A stretch of DNA of 64,000 nucleotides. It comes from Burkholderiales bacterium. Lineage in GTDB: Bacteria > Pseudomonadota > Gammaproteobacteria > Burkholderiales > Burkholderiaceae_E. A program made the position numbers and the translations under genes. Numbering within the stretch: the stretch's first letter is position 1; each line of letters opens with the position of its first letter. Below, piece after piece: positions 1 through 11,004 of this stretch. The stretch covers positions 1-64,000 of the forward strand of contig JADCHE010000073.1 of the NCBI GenBank assembly GCA_020248665.1. The letters run 5' to 3'. The notes below the pieces were generated by a model. It saw nothing but the letters and a program-made list of their open reading frames with translations, was not told the DNA's origin and ran no database searches.

Positions 1-1144
1 AGAGTTCCGGCTGCTTGAAGTAGCCCTGCATCACCGTCGCCGACTGCACGCAGATCTCGCCCGGCTCGCCGTCGGGCACCTCGCGCCCGTCGTCGTCGAG
101 GATCGCGACGCGCGCGCCCGGCATCGCCTGCCCGCAGGAGGTCAGCCGGTGCAGGTCGCCGACCGCGTGCTGGTGGCGCCACAGGCAGCTGACGATGCCG
201 GCGCACTCGGTCTGCCCGTAGAGCTGCGAGAACACCGGACCGATCCGCTCGATCCCTTCGACCAGCCGGCTCGGCGACATCGGCGAGGCGCCGTACATGA
301 TCGTCTCGAGCGTCGACAGGTCCGCGTGCGCGAGGCCCGGCGCGTCGAGCAGCGAGTAGATCATCGTCGGCACCAGCAGGCTCATCGTGATCCGCTCGCG
401 CGCGACCAGGTCCATCCAGCGCTGCGGATCCCAGCCCTTCTGCAGTACCACCGTGCCGCCGCGCATCAGCGTCGGCACGATCATCATGCCGGCCGCGTGC
501 GAGATCGGCGCGACCGCGAGGTAGCGGCGCTCCGACGGCAAATCCCAGCCGGTGGTCACGTTCAGGATCATCTGGCCGAGGCCGCCCTCGGTCAGCATCG
601 CGGCCTTCGGCACGCCGGTGGTGCCGCCGGTGTAGAGCAGCCAGCTCATCTGGTCGCAGGCGCCCGCCGACGTCGGCAGCGAGTGCGAGCCCTCGGCCTC
701 GACGAGCGCGTTGACATCCCTCCCCACGCCGCACGGGCCGAAAGTGAGCACATGCTCAACGACGCCCGATCGTTCGAGCAGCTGGGCGGCCCGCTCGGCG
801 TAGGCCGGGTCGACCAGCAGCACGCGCAGCTCGGCCTCGCGGACCATGTAGAGGTGGTCGTCGAGCGAGCCGAGCGGGTGGAGCGCGGTGTAGCGCCCGC
901 CGACCAGCGACGGCGCGACCTGGCCGAGCCAGACCTCGGGCCGGTTCGGCGACAGCAGGCCGACGCCGCGACCGGGGCCGATGCCCACGCGCGTGAGCAC
1001 GGCGCCCCAGCGCGCGAGCAGGTCCGCGACCTCGCGGTAGCGCCACGCGCGGTCGTCCTGCCGGAACGCGTCGCGGTCGGGGAAGCGACGCAGCGCGCCG
1101 AGGACGAGGTCGAGCTGGGTGTTCGAGTCGCGAAGCGCGGGCAT
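1..1144 (-). CDS. AMP-dependent acyl-CoA synthetase, 3' end cut by window edge
   Basis: Adenylates a carboxylic acid with ATP and transfers it to CoA; the substrate, probably a fatty or aromatic acid, cannot be told. About 381 residues of the N-terminal ANL domain are visible. The ATP-binding loop reads YTGGTTGVPKAAM, and further on come YGASPMS, YGQTECAG and the start of the GEICVQS motif. The C-terminal lid with the catalytic Lys lies beyond position 1. Translation starts at the ATG at 1144 (MPALRDSNTQ), with a GAGGAGAC ribosome binding site just upstream. The family and frame are certain; the specificity is unknown. Confidence 0.9.
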   Translation of the reverse strand, partial: MPALRDSNTQLDLVLGALRRFPDRDAFRQDDRAWRYREVADLLARWGAVLTRVGIGPGRGVGLLSPNRPEVWLGQVAPSLVGGRYTALHPLGSLDDHLYMVREAELRVLLVDPAYAERAAQLLERSGVVEHVLTFGPCGVGRDVNALVEAEGSHSLPTSAGACDQMSWLLYTGGTTGVPKAAMLTEGGLGQMILNVTTGWDLPSERRYLAVAPISHAAGMMIVPTLMRGGTVVLQKGWDPQRWMDLVARERITMSLLVPTMIYSLLDAPGLAHADLSTLETIMYGASPMSPSRLVEGIERIGPVFSQLYGQTECAGIVSCLWRHQHAVGDLHRLTSCGQAMPGARVAILDDDGREVPDGEPGEICVQSATVMQGYFKQPEL

Positions 1145-1278
1145 CGGGCGGTCTCCTCGGGTGCCGGCGCGCGCGGTGCGGCGCCGGTCGGTGCGCCGAG
1201 TCTAAGTCGCCGCTCGCGCGTGCGCCAAGGTCGAACCCTTCGCGCCGGGTGCGAGGCGGCCCGGCCCGGCCGGGCGCC

Positions 1279-2180
1279 TCACCAGACGAACGACGCCGCC
1301 ACCATCGGCCCGCTGAAGCTCAACGACCGGATCGTCTCGTCGGACTTCATCGTGTAGTCGATGTGCCGCCACGCGACCATCACCTCGCCCCAGTCGAACG
1401 CGCGGCCGCCGCCAAGCATCGCCTGCCGGACGAAGCGCGACTCCCCGGTGCCGACGTCCAGGTGGTACGGCACGAACCAGCGGCCGTCGGCGCCGAACGC
1501 CGCGCGTCCCCGCACGCCGACGAATGCGTCCCAGTGCTCGAGATCGGCGGCGCGCGCGCCGCTGCGGTCGGCCGGCGAGATCGGGCCGAGGTTCCCCGAC
1601 AGCGTCCAGGAGAACGACTGCTCGATGCCCAGCCGGCGGATGCCCGCGATCGCCTCGACCGTCGACCGCGGCGTCGCGACGACGCGGTAGGCCGCGCCGA
1701 GCGTCCAGATCGAGCCCTTCAGGTCGATCCGTGCGCTGGTGGACGCGTCGGCCGGGATCGGCGTGCCGCCGATCGTGAACTCGCGGTACGCCGAGCTCGA
1801 CGCACCGAAGTTCACGTACAGCAGGTCGGTGAACGCGCCCCATCGGCCGTCGTGCACCTCGAGCGAGCCCATGAACGCGCTCTCGAGCTTGTCGAGCAGC
1901 GTGCTGGTGTCGATGCTCGCCGAGCCGCCGCCCGAGCCGGCACCGGGGAACGAGGGGGTGCCGCCGACGCTCGGCAGTAGCCGCAGATCGACGCGCGCCA
2001 GGTCCAGCGGCCGTCCTCCCGCGCCGAGACGGTCGCGGGCGCGAGCATCGACGCGGCGACGACGAGCGCCGCGGTGCGCGCGAGCGAGACGGCGCGACGC
2101 GACGTACCGGCCGGGCGGGATGGACGGGAGGCCGTCCGGACAGGACGGTGCGACGGGGCGGACACGGCGGCGGGGGGCAT
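1279..2180 (-). pseudogene. Outer-membrane beta-barrel protein, frameshifted
   Basis: The C-terminal 197 codons (below 1872) read as a porin-like barrel with alternating aromatic residues and a terminal Phe-Val-Trp, typical of a BAM-recognised last strand. The signal peptide (RTAALVVAASMLAPATVSA) and the next residues, EDGRWTWRASI, lie in a different frame that starts near 2180 with GGAG upstream. The frames join if one base, probably a C in GGCTACTG near 1980-1990, is restored; the reading then continues as GY-LPSVGGTPSFPGAGSGGG. This is either a real single-base deletion that kills the gene or an assembly error. The intact product would be about 300 residues. No substrate is inferred. Confidence 0.7.
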
Positions 2181-2343
2181 CGGCGCTCCGGCGGGAGGGA
2201 GGGGCGCCGCCATGGTGGAACGGCGCCCGTGCGCCGTACAGCCCCGCCCGGTGGCAAGCGTCTCACGTGCGGTGCCGTGACCACCCGACCGCCGGGTCGG
2301 GGCGGGCGCATCGGGTGAGCCACCCGTGGGTCACGCTGCGCGC

Positions 2344-2646
2344 ATGGACCCGCATTCGCCCGACCAGCCCGAGCACCGTGTCGCCTACGGCTACCTCGCA
2401 CCGTCCGGCTGCGGCCGGCACGGCTCGGCGATCGCGGCCGGTGGCGCCTCGATCGCGGTGTCGGCGTCGGCGCTGCGCGCGATCCGCGCCGCGATCCCCG
2501 GCCACGGCGGCTGGCTCCCGCGCGCGGCCGCGGTCGTGCTCACCCGGATCGACGAACGCGAGGCGCACGCGACCGAGCTCGGCCTGCTGGTGCGCGCGCT
2601 CGCGCGACGGGAGGTGTTCGTCCGCGTCGCTGCACCGCACCAATAG
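2344..2646 (+). CDS. Hypothetical protein (100 residues)
   Basis: I do not recognise this gene. The frame starts at ATG 2344 (MDPHSPDQPEHRVAYGYLAP) and ends at 2646. It is Ala/Arg-rich, with no membrane segment and only one Cys. It lies between the barrel pseudogene and the TetR regulator and has no clear ribosome binding site. Its base composition fits coding DNA of this genome, but chance open frames of this length are common at this GC content, so it may not be a gene. Confidence 0.35.
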   Translation: MDPHSPDQPEHRVAYGYLAPSGCGRHGSAIAAGGASIAVSASALRAIRAAIPGHGGWLPRAAAVVLTRIDEREAHATELGLLVRALARREVFVRVAAPHQ

Positions 2647-2714
2647 GAGCCCGCCTCTAATCGCCCGCCGGCCGGTCCTTTCCGATTGACAATCCGGGCG
2701 TATGCGGAAATAGT

Positions 2715-2744
2715 ACGACCGTTCGTATTTAGAACGACCGTTCT
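2715..2744. promoter_or_regulatory. Tandem palindromic operator of the TetR regulator
   Basis: Two copies of ACGACCGTTC start 19 bases apart, at 2715 and 2734. The first sits in TACGACCGTTCGTA (12 of 14 positions palindromic); the second sits in AGAACGACCGTTCT, a 6+6 perfect inverted repeat with a 2-base centre. The surrounding sequence is AT-rich for this genome and ends 29 bases before the TetR start codon. TetR proteins usually bind such sites beside their own gene. That this operator also controls the beta-oxidation genes downstream is inference. Confidence 0.65.
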
Positions 2745-2772
2745 TTTTTCGAGCCACCCGCCCCGGACCCGA

Positions 2773-3417
2773 ATGCGCAAAGGTGAACAGACCCGCTCCG
2801 CGATCGTCGCCGCCGCCTGCGAGCTCGCTGCGCGCGACGGCCTCGAGGGCCTCACGATCGGCGCGCTCGCCGAGCGGATGGGCATGTCGAAGAGCGGCGT
2901 GTTCGCGCACTTCGGCTCGCGCGAGGACCTGCAGATCGCGGTGCTCAAGGCCTACGAGCAGCGCTTCGTCGACGACGTGCTCAAGCCCGGCCTCGAGGCG
3001 CCGCGCGGCCTCGCCCGGCTGCGCGCGATCTTCGGCAACTGGCTCGACCGCACCGCGGTCGAGGCGGCGAGCGCCTGCATCTGGATCTCCGGCGCGACCG
3101 AGTACGACGACCGGCCGGGCTCGGTGCGCGACGAGCTGGTCGGCATGGTCCGCTCGTGGCAGCGCGAGCTGGTCCGCGCGATCCGTCAGGCGATCGACAC
3201 CGGCGAGCTGCGGGCCGACACCGATCCGGGCGAGCTGGTCTTCGACCTGTACGGCGTGATCCTGGTGCTGCACCACGACGCACGCCTGATGGACAGCCCC
3301 GACGCGCCGGCCCGTGCCCGACGCGCCTTCGACCGGCTGGTCGACGCGCATCGCGCGCCGGTCGCCACCCCCTCCACCCGCCGGGCGACGCGCACCGCGC
3401 GTGCCTCGGCGGCCTGA
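2773..3417 (+). CDS. TetR/AcrR-family transcriptional regulator
   Basis: A 214-residue repressor. The N-terminal helix-turn-helix (about residues 25-50) contains LTIGALAERMGMSKSGVFAHF, the classic TetR DNA-binding pattern; the rest is an all-helical ligand and dimerisation domain. The start at 2773 (MRKGEQTRSAI) is preferred to upstream starts because TetR proteins begin just before the first helix and because the operator would otherwise lie inside the gene. It stands directly upstream of a beta-oxidation gene set, so a fatty-acyl-CoA-responsive role (FadP- or PsrA-like) is plausible but not shown by the sequence. Confidence 0.88.
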   Translation: MRKGEQTRSAIVAAACELAARDGLEGLTIGALAERMGMSKSGVFAHFGSREDLQIAVLKAYEQRFVDDVLKPGLEAPRGLARLRAIFGNWLDRTAVEAASACIWISGATEYDDRPGSVRDELVGMVRSWQRELVRAIRQAIDTGELRADTDPGELVFDLYGVILVLHHDARLMDSPDAPARARRAFDRLVDAHRAPVATPSTRRATRTARASAA

Positions 3418-3466
3418 CCCCGTTCCTCACCCTCGACACACCGAGTCCATCCCAGGAGTCCAGACG

Positions 3467-5266
3467 ATGGCCCAGTACACGCCTCCGCTTCGCGACATGC
3501 AGTTCGTGATGCACGAAGTCCACGGCACGATCGACGCGCTGCGCGAGCTGCCGCCGCATGCCGAGCTCAACCGCGAGCTCGCCGACCAGGTCCTCGAGGA
3601 AGGCGGCAAGTTCTGCGCCGAGGTGCTCTTCCCGATCAACCGCTCCGGCGACGAGGAGGGCTGCACCTACGTCGGCGACGGCGTCGTGAAGACGCCGAAG
3701 GGCTTCAAGGAGGCCTGGCGGCAGTTCAAGGAGGGCGGCTGGCCGACGCTGACCTGCGCACCGGAGTACGGCGGCCAGGGCCTGCCGCACGCCGTCGGCA
3801 TGGCCTTCCAGGAGATGATGAACTCCGCCAACCAGGCCTGGACGATGTACCCGGGCCTCACGCACGGCGCCTACGACTGCCTGAAGGCGCACGGCACCGA
3901 TGCGCAGAAGGCGCTCTACCTGCCGCGCCTGGTGTCGGGCGAGTGGACCGGCACGATGTGCCTGACCGAGCCGCACTGCGGCACCGACCTCGGCATGCTG
4001 CGCAGCAAGGCCGAGCCGAACCCGGACGGCAGCTTCGCGATCACCGGCACGAAGATCTTCATCTCGTCGGGCGAGCACGACATGGCGGACAACATCGTCC
4101 ACCTGGTGCTCGCGCGCCTGCCCGACGCGCCGCAGGGCACGAAGGGCATCTCGCTGTTCATCGTCCCGAAGTTCGTCCCGAACGCGGACGGCTCGCTCGG
4201 CGCGCGCAACGGCATCAGGTGCGGGCGCATCGAGGAGAAGATGGGCATCCACGGCAACGCGACCTGCGAGATGAACCTGCTGGGCGCGACCGGCTGGCTG
4301 GTCGGCGAGCCCAGCAAGGGCCTGAACGCGATGTTCGTGATGATGAACGCCGCGCGGATCGGCGTCGGGATGCAGTCGCTCGGGCTGATGGAGGTCGCCT
4401 ACCAGAACTCGCTCGCCTACGCGAAGGACCGCCTGCAGTCGCGCTCGCTGACCGGCCCGAAGGCGCCGGACAGGCCGGCCGACCCGATCATCGTGCACCC
4501 GGACGTGCGCCGGATGCTGCTGACGCAGAAGGCGTACACCGAGGGCGCGCGCTGCTTCGCGTACTGGCTCGCGCTGCAGGCCGACGTCGCCGAGTCGCAC
4601 CCGGACGCGGACGAGCGCCGCGCCGCGCACGACATGCTGTCGCTGCTGACGCCGATCGTGAAGGCGTTCATCACCGACAACGCGTTCCTGACGACCAACC
4701 TCGCGCTGCAGGTCTACGGCGGCCACGGCTACATCCGCGAGTGGGGGATGGAGCAGTACGTGCGCGACGCGCGCATCAACATGATCTACGAGGGCACGAA
4801 CACCATCCAGTCGCTCGACCTGCTCGGGCGCAAGGTGCTCGGCGACGGCGGCGCGAAGCTGCGCGCGTTCGGCAAGCTCGTGACCGACTTCGTCGAGGAG
4901 CACGGCACCAACGACGACATGGCCGAGTTCGTGAACCCGCTCGCCGAGCTCGGCGACAAGTTCACCAAGTTCTCGATGGAGCTCGGCATGAAGGGCATGG
5001 GCAACGCCGACGAGGTCGGTGCGGCCGCGGTCGACTACCTGCGCGTGGCCGGCCACCTCGTCATGTCGTATTTCTGGGCGAAGATGGCGAAGGTCGCGCT
5101 CGACCGGGTGCAGGCCGACGGCGACGCGGTCGAGCCGTTCTACGTCGCCAAGCTCGCGACCGCGCGCTTCTACTTCGCGAAGCTGCAGCCCGAGACCGCG
5201 GGCCTGATGCGCAGCGCCCGCACCGGCGCGGCGACGCTGATGGCGCTCGAGCCCGAGCTGTTCTGA
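3467..5266 (+). CDS. Acyl-CoA dehydrogenase, 599-residue type with C-terminal extension
   Basis: Oxidises an acyl-CoA to the trans-2-enoyl-CoA using FAD, the first step of beta-oxidation. It shows the ACAD signatures [13 protein letters not shown] and [20 protein letters not shown], and a base-type Glu at residue 442 in [10 protein letters not shown]. It is about 200 residues longer than short-chain ACADs; the extra C-terminal domain is that of the long ACAD subfamily, which is often annotated DmdC (3-methylmercaptopropionyl-CoA dehydrogenase). That name should not be taken as proof of DMSP metabolism here. The ATG at 3467 has an AGGAG site 8 bases upstream. It is first in a run with FadB- and FadA-like genes. 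Confidence 0.93.
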   Translation: MAQYTPPLRDMQFVMHEVHGTIDALRELPPHAELNRELADQVLEEGGKFCAEVLFPINRSGDEEGCTYVGDGVVKTPKGFKEAWRQFKEGGWPTLTCAPEYGGQGLPHAVGMAFQEMMNSANQAWTMYPGLTHGAYDCLKAHGTDAQKALYLPRLVSGEWTGTMCLTEPHCGTDLGMLRSKAEPNPDGSFAITGTKIFISSGEHDMADNIVHLVLARLPDAPQGTKGISLFIVPKFVPNADGSLGARNGIRCGRIEEKMGIHGNATCEMNLLGATGWLVGEPSKGLNAMFVMMNAARIGVGMQSLGLMEVAYQNSLAYAKDRLQSRSLTGPKAPDRPADPIIVHPDVRRMLLTQKAYTEGARCFAYWLALQADVAESHPDADERRAAHDMLSLLTPIVKAFITDNAFLTTNLALQVYGGHGYIREWGMEQYVRDARINMIYEGTNTIQSLDLLGRKVLGDGGAKLRAFGKLVTDFVEEHGTNDDMAEFVNPLAELGDKFTKFSMELGMKGMGNADEVGAAAVDYLRVAGHLVMSYFWAKMAKVALDRVQADGDAVEPFYVAKLATARFYFAKLQPETAGLMRSARTGAATLMALEPELF

Positions 5267-5304
5267 CCGACGACGACCACCACACACCTACAGAGGAGAT
5301 CGCG

Positions 5305-5757
5305 ATGCGCACGATCCTGCGTTCCGCCGCCTTCGGCGCGATGCTCGCCGGCCTGCTCGCGCCGGCGGTGGGCATCGCCCAATCGCTCGACACCCCGGTC
5401 GGGCTGTGGAAGAGCATCGACGACGAGACGAAGAAGCCGAAGGCGCTGATCCGGATCGTCGAGCAGGGCGGGCAGCTCGTCGGGCGCATCGAGAAGATCC
5501 TCACCGACAAGCCCGACGCGCTCTGCGAGGCCTGCACCGACGAGCGCAAGGGCAAGCCGGTGCAGGGCATGACGATCCTGACCGGCCTGAAGAAGGACGG
5601 CGAGGAGTGGACCGGCGGCGAGATCCTCGATCCGAACAACGGCAAGGTCTACAAGGCGAAGGCGAAGCTCGCCGACGGCGGGCGCAAGCTCGACCTGCGC
5701 GGCTTCATCGGCATCGCGCTGGTCGGCCGCACGCAGACCTGGCTCCGCGAGCAGTGA
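5305..5757 (+). CDS. DUF2147 secreted protein
   Basis: A 150-residue protein with a signal peptide ([20 protein letters not shown], cleaved near GIAQS) and a DUF2147 domain: [12 protein letters not shown] at the start, GRIEKI, then [16 protein letters not shown] and a terminal TWLRE. DUF2147 domains are lipocalin-like beta proteins of the periplasm with no agreed function. A strong AGAGGAG site precedes ATG 5305. It sits between the acyl-CoA dehydrogenase and the FadB-like gene with gaps of under 50 bases, so it is probably co-transcribed with them. Confidence 0.88.
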   Translation: MRTILRSAAFGAMLAGLLAPAVGIAQSLDTPVGLWKSIDDETKKPKALIRIVEQGGQLVGRIEKILTDKPDALCEACTDERKGKPVQGMTILTGLKKDGEEWTGGEILDPNNGKVYKAKAKLADGGRKLDLRGFIGIALVGRTQTWLREQ

Positions 5758-5801
5758 ACGCGGTCCGCCCCGATATCCCCCAGACATCCCACGGAGTCCC
5801 C

Positions 5802-8210
5802 ATGACCGCATTCATCGTCCGCAAGGTCGCCGTGCTCGGCGCCGGCGTGATGGGCGCCCAGATCGCGGCGCACCTCGTCAACGCCCAGGTCGAGGTGCTG
5901 CTGTACGACCTGCCCGCGAAGGACGGCGACAAGAGCGCGATCGCGCGCAAGGCGATCGCCGGCCTCGCGAAGCTGAACCCGGCGCCGCTCGGCCATCCGG
6001 ACCTCGCGGGCTTCATCGTGCCGGCCAACTACGAGGACGATCTCGCGAAGCTCGGCGAGTGCGACCTGGTGATCGAGGCGATCGCCGAGCGGATGGACTG
6101 GAAGCACGACCTGTACCGCAAGGTCGCGCCGGCGCTTGGCGCCCACGCGATCTTCGCGACCAACACCTCGGGCCTGTCGATCGCCGGGCTGTCGGAGGGC
6201 TTCGACGCGGCGCTGAAGCAGCGCTTCTGCGGCGTGCACTTCTTCAACCCGCCGCGCTACATGCACCTGGTCGAGCTGATCGCGACGCCGTCGACCGACC
6301 CGGCGATCCTCGACGCGCTCGAGACCTTCCTCACCTCGACGCTCGGCAAGGGCGTGGTGCGCGCGAAGGACACGCCGAACTTCATCGCCAACCGCATCGG
6401 CACCTACGGGATGCTGGCGACGATGGCCGAGGCGGCCAAGTTCGGCCTGTCGGTCGACGTCGTCGACGACCTGACCGGCGAGAAGCTGGGCCGCGCGAAG
6501 TCCGGCACGTTCCGCACCGCCGACGTGGTCGGCCTGGACACGCTCGGCCACGTGATCGGCACGCTGCAGTCGACGCTGAAGGGCGACGCGTTCGAGGCGG
6601 TCTACGCGACGCCGCCGCTGCTCAAGGGCCTGATCGAGCAGGGCGCGCTCGGCCAGAAGGCGGGTGCGGGCTTCTACCGCAAGGTCGGCAAGGACATCCT
6701 GCGGATCGACGCGGCGAAGGCCGATTACGTGCCGGCCGGCGGCAAGGCCGACGAGACGGTCGCGCGGATCCTGAAGAAGAAGGACCCGGCGGAGCGCATC
6801 AAGCTGCTGCGCGAGTCGAAGAACCCGCAGGCGCAGTTCGTCTGGTCGATCCTGCGCGACTCCTGGCACTACGCCGCGATCAACCTCGAGACCATCGCCG
6901 ACAACGCCCGCGACGTCGACCACGCGATGCGCTGGGGCTTCGCGATGAAGGAAGGCCCGTTCGAGGCCTGGCAGGCGGCCGGCTGGACGCAGGTCGCGCA
7001 GTGGATCGCCGAGGACGTGGCGACGGGCGCGACGCTCGCGGACGTGCCGCTGCCCGCCTGGGTGCTCGACGGCCCGGTCGCCGAGCGCGGCGGGCCGCAC
7101 CAGCCCGAGGGCGCGTGGTCGCCCGCGGCGCGCGCGTTCGTCGCGCCGCGCGAGCTGCCGGTCTACGCGAAGCAGCTCTTCCGCCAGTCGGTGAAGGGCG
7201 CGGACGCGCCGGACGCGAAGGTCGCCGGCCACACGGTGCACGAGGACGACTCGGTGCGGCTGTGGACGCTCGACGGCCGCGGGGTCGACGACGTGCTGGT
7301 GATGTCGATCAAGACCAAGGTGCACGCGATCGGCCCGGGCGTCATCGAGGGGCTGCTCAAGGGCCTGGAGATCGCCGAGCGGCAGTACGAGGGCCTGGTG
7401 GTCTGGTCGCCCGACGAGCCGTTCTCGTACGGCGCCGACGTGCAGGCGATGGTGCCGGCGTTCATGCAGGGCGGCCCGAAGGCGATCGCCGAGCTGGTCA
7501 AGGGCCTGCAGGACGCGATGCTTCGGCTGCGTTACGCGCAGGTGCCGACGATCGCCGCGGTGTCGGGCATCGCGCTCGGCGGCGGCCTCGAGCTGGCGCT
7601 GTACTGCTCGCGTCGGGTGGTGGCGCTCGAGAGCTACATGGGCCTGCCGGAGATCGGCCTGGGCCTTCTGCCTGCCGGCGGCGGCCTCACCCACGGCGCG
7701 CGCTCCGCGGCCGAGGAGGCGGGCGCCGCGCCCGACGCCTACCTGCTGCACTTCCTCACCAAGTACTTCACCGCCGCGGCCACCGCACAGGTCTCGAAGT
7801 CGGCGATCGAGGCGCAGCGCATGGGCTACCTGAAGCCGACCGACCGGATCGTCCTCAACGGCAACGAGCTGCTGTACCAGGCGGTCCGCGAAGCCAAGGC
7901 GATGCACGACGCCGGCTGGCGGCCGCCGCGCCGGGCGACGTTCAGGGTGATGGGGCGCGCGGGCCTCGCGACGATCACCGCGCAGCTGGTCAACATGCGC
8001 GACGGCGGCTTCATCAGCGCGCACGACTACCACTGCGCGCGGACCATCGCCGAGATCGTCTGCGGCGGCGACGTCGAGGCGGGCTCGGTGGTCGACGAGG
8101 CGTGGGTGATGGCGCTCGAGCGCAAGGGATTCACCGCGCTGCTGTCGCACCCGAAGACCCAGGAACGGCTGATGTCGATGGTCCAGACCGGCAAGCCGGT
8201 GCGGAACTGA
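5802..8210 (+). CDS. 3-hydroxyacyl-CoA dehydrogenase / enoyl-CoA hydratase (FadB-like)
   Basis: An 802-residue bifunctional beta-oxidation enzyme. The dehydrogenase comes first: NAD-binding GAGVMG at residues 13-18, catalytic His146 in GVHFFNPPR, and [10 protein letters not shown]. The crotonase domain follows near residue 590 with the oxyanion-hole pattern [14 protein letters not shown] and [13 protein letters not shown]. This order is the reverse of E. coli FadB and typical of the FadN-type proteins common in betaproteobacteria. The domains would hydrate enoyl-CoA and oxidise the 3-hydroxyacyl-CoA. A thiolase gene follows 32 bases later, giving the complete cycle in one operon. Confidence 0.94.
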   Translation: MTAFIVRKVAVLGAGVMGAQIAAHLVNAQVEVLLYDLPAKDGDKSAIARKAIAGLAKLNPAPLGHPDLAGFIVPANYEDDLAKLGECDLVIEAIAERMDWKHDLYRKVAPALGAHAIFATNTSGLSIAGLSEGFDAALKQRFCGVHFFNPPRYMHLVELIATPSTDPAILDALETFLTSTLGKGVVRAKDTPNFIANRIGTYGMLATMAEAAKFGLSVDVVDDLTGEKLGRAKSGTFRTADVVGLDTLGHVIGTLQSTLKGDAFEAVYATPPLLKGLIEQGALGQKAGAGFYRKVGKDILRIDAAKADYVPAGGKADETVARILKKKDPAERIKLLRESKNPQAQFVWSILRDSWHYAAINLETIADNARDVDHAMRWGFAMKEGPFEAWQAAGWTQVAQWIAEDVATGATLADVPLPAWVLDGPVAERGGPHQPEGAWSPAARAFVAPRELPVYAKQLFRQSVKGADAPDAKVAGHTVHEDDSVRLWTLDGRGVDDVLVMSIKTKVHAIGPGVIEGLLKGLEIAERQYEGLVVWSPDEPFSYGADVQAMVPAFMQGGPKAIAELVKGLQDAMLRLRYAQVPTIAAVSGIALGGGLELALYCSRRVVALESYMGLPEIGLGLLPAGGGLTHGARSAAEEAGAAPDAYLLHFLTKYFTAAATAQVSKSAIEAQRMGYLKPTDRIVLNGNELLYQAVREAKAMHDAGWRPPRRATFRVMGRAGLATITAQLVNMRDGGFISAHDYHCARTIAEIVCGGDVEAGSVVDEAWVMALERKGFTALLSHPKTQERLMSMVQTGKPVRN

Positions 8211-8242
8211 GCGCCACACTGACCGATACCGGAGCACACGAG

Positions 8243-9442
<1,200 letters not shown>

Positions 9443-9481
9443 GCCGGTGAGCGACTTGCGTACGAACGGGAAGGAGACCCG

Positions 9482-10246
9482 ATGAGCATCGACGTCCGCA
9501 CCGAGGCAGGCATCGCGACGATCGCGTTCGCGCGCCCCGACAAGAAGAACGCGATCACCGCCGACATGTACGCGCGGATGGCCGACGGCATCGGGTCGGC
9601 GACGGCCGACGCCGCGACCCGCGTCGTGCTGCTCGCCGGCAGCGACGCCTGCTTCACCGCCGGCAACGACCTGCAGGACTTCCTCGCGAACCCGCCGGCG
9701 GGCGACGACAGCCCGGTGTTCCGCTTCCTGCACGCGCTCGCCGCGTGCCCGAAGCCGGTCGTCGCCGCGCCCTGCGGCGTGGCGGTCGGCGTGGGCACCA
9801 CGATGCTGCTGCACTGCGACCTGGTCTACGCCGGCGACAACGCGCGCTTCTCGGTGCCGTTCGCGCAGCTCGGCCTGTGCCCCGAGGCCGCCTCGAGCCT
9901 GCTGCTGCCGGCGATCGCGGGTTGGCAGCGCGCGGCCGAGAAGCTGCTGCTCGGCGAACCCTTCGGCGCCGACGAGGCGCGCGAGATGGGCCTCGTCAAC
10001 CGCGTGCTGCCTGCGGCCGAGGCGATCGGTTTCGCGCGCGCGCAGGCCGCGAAGCTCGCGGCGCTGCCGCCCGCGTCGCTGCGCGAGACCAAGCGGCTGA
10101 TGAAGCGGGCGCTCGGCGAGGCGATCCCCGCGCAGATGGCCGCCGAAGGCCAGGTGTTCGGCCGGATGCTGCGCGCGCCCGAGGCGCGCGAGGCGTTCAC
10201 CGCGTTCTTCGAGAAGCGGCGGCCGGACTTCTCGTCGTTCTCGTGA
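9482..10246 (+). CDS. Enoyl-CoA hydratase/isomerase family protein
   Basis: A 254-residue crotonase-fold protein. It contains FTAGNDLQDF, the oxyanion-hole region CGVAVGVGTTMLLHCDLVYA, and SVPFAQLGLCPEAASS, where the Glu in CPEA occupies the usual acid position. This subgroup resembles the AMP-binding-linked hydratases and isomerases of beta-oxidation operons. A strong AAGGAG site precedes ATG 9482. It is probably the last gene of the operon that begins with the acyl-CoA dehydrogenase. Whether it is a hydratase or an isomerase cannot be told from the sequence. Confidence 0.9.
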   Translation: MSIDVRTEAGIATIAFARPDKKNAITADMYARMADGIGSATADAATRVVLLAGSDACFTAGNDLQDFLANPPAGDDSPVFRFLHALAACPKPVVAAPCGVAVGVGTTMLLHCDLVYAGDNARFSVPFAQLGLCPEAASSLLLPAIAGWQRAAEKLLLGEPFGADEAREMGLVNRVLPAAEAIGFARAQAAKLAALPPASLRETKRLMKRALGEAIPAQMAAEGQVFGRMLRAPEAREAFTAFFEKRRPDFSSFS

Positions 10247-10253
10247 CCCACGC

Positions 10254-10997
10254 GTGAAGGCGCACGTCGGGCTCGCGGCCGCGCTGCCGATCGCCCCGCT
10301 GCTGCTCTGGCAGGGTCGGCGCGTGCGCCGCGACACGCCGAAGCTGCCCGAGGCGGACGGCCCGCGCGAGGGCGTCGTCGGCGCGGACCGTCCCGGCCGG
10401 CCGCTGCGGCTGCTGATCGTCGGCGACTCCTCGGCCGCCGGCGTCGGCGCGGGCGCGCAGGACGAGGCGCTCGCGGGACGGCTGTGCGGGCGCCTGTCGG
10501 CGCGGCTCGCCCGCCCGCTCGCGTGGCGGCTCGTCGCGCGCACCGGCACGACGACCCGCGAGGCGCTCGCGCTGATCGACGCGGGCGCGGCCGATCGCTT
10601 CGACGTCGCGGTCGTCGCGCTCGGCGTCAACGACGTGACCGCGCTGCGCCCCGTGCCGCGCTGGCTCGGCGACGTCGCGCGCGTCCACGCGCGTCTGCAC
10701 GAGCGCCACCGCGTGCGCCGCGTGCTCTGGTCCGGGCTGCCGCCGATGCACCGCTTCCCCGCGCTGCCGCAGCCGCTGCGCGGCGTCATGGGCCTGCACG
10801 CGCGCGCGCTCGACGCGGCGCTCGGCCGATGGTGCGCGGCCCGGCCCGGCGGGGCGCTGCCTCGCGCGACGCACGTGCCGCTGCCGGCGATGAGCGATCC
10901 GTCGCTGATCGCCTCCGACGGCTTCCACCCGGGGCCCGGCGCCTACCTCGTCTGGGCCGACGCGCTCGTGCCGCACGTGCTCGGGCGGCACGGCTGA
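10254..10997 (+). CDS. SGNH/GDSL-family hydrolase
   Basis: A 247-residue serine esterase or lipase-like protein, starting at GTG 10254, 7 bases after the preceding stop. Block I is LLIVGDSSAAGVGAG (Ser59), block III is GVNDVT (Asn126), and block V is SDGFHPG (Asp222, His225), so the catalytic set is complete. A hydrophobic N-terminus (GLAAALPIAPLLLW) suggests a signal anchor. The natural substrate is unknown. Its last third, from 10765, is repeated at 14463-14609 in a damaged form. Confidence 0.88.
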   Translation: MKAHVGLAAALPIAPLLLWQGRRVRRDTPKLPEADGPREGVVGADRPGRPLRLLIVGDSSAAGVGAGAQDEALAGRLCGRLSARLARPLAWRLVARTGTTTREALALIDAGAADRFDVAVVALGVNDVTALRPVPRWLGDVARVHARLHERHRVRRVLWSGLPPMHRFPALPQPLRGVMGLHARALDAALGRWCAARPGGALPRATHVPLPAMSDPSLIASDGFHPGPGAYLVWADALVPHVLGRHG

Positions 10998-11004
10998 GGC
11001 CGGG
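10765..11004 (+). repeat. Intact copy of a direct repeat (partner at 14463-14609)
   Basis: This is the 3' end of the SGNH hydrolase plus 7 bases past its stop. Segment 10765-10880 matches 14463-14578 with a handful of mismatches over 116 bases, and 10974-11004 matches 14579-14609 with 2 mismatches. The 93 bases 10881-10973 are missing from the other copy; they are bounded by CGTGCCG on both sides. The two repeats flank the chemoreceptor and the IS66 remnant. Confidence 0.85.

Noticed and set aside
3467-5266. Naming the acyl-CoA dehydrogenase dmdC and inferring DMSP use
   Set aside because: The long ACAD subfamily is broad and no other dmd gene is present in the window.
2981-5287. A 768-codon open frame on the minus strand opposite the acyl-CoA dehydrogenase
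   Set aside because: It is rich in Arg, His and Asp, has no domain, and is the mirror of third-position GC in the real gene on the other strand.
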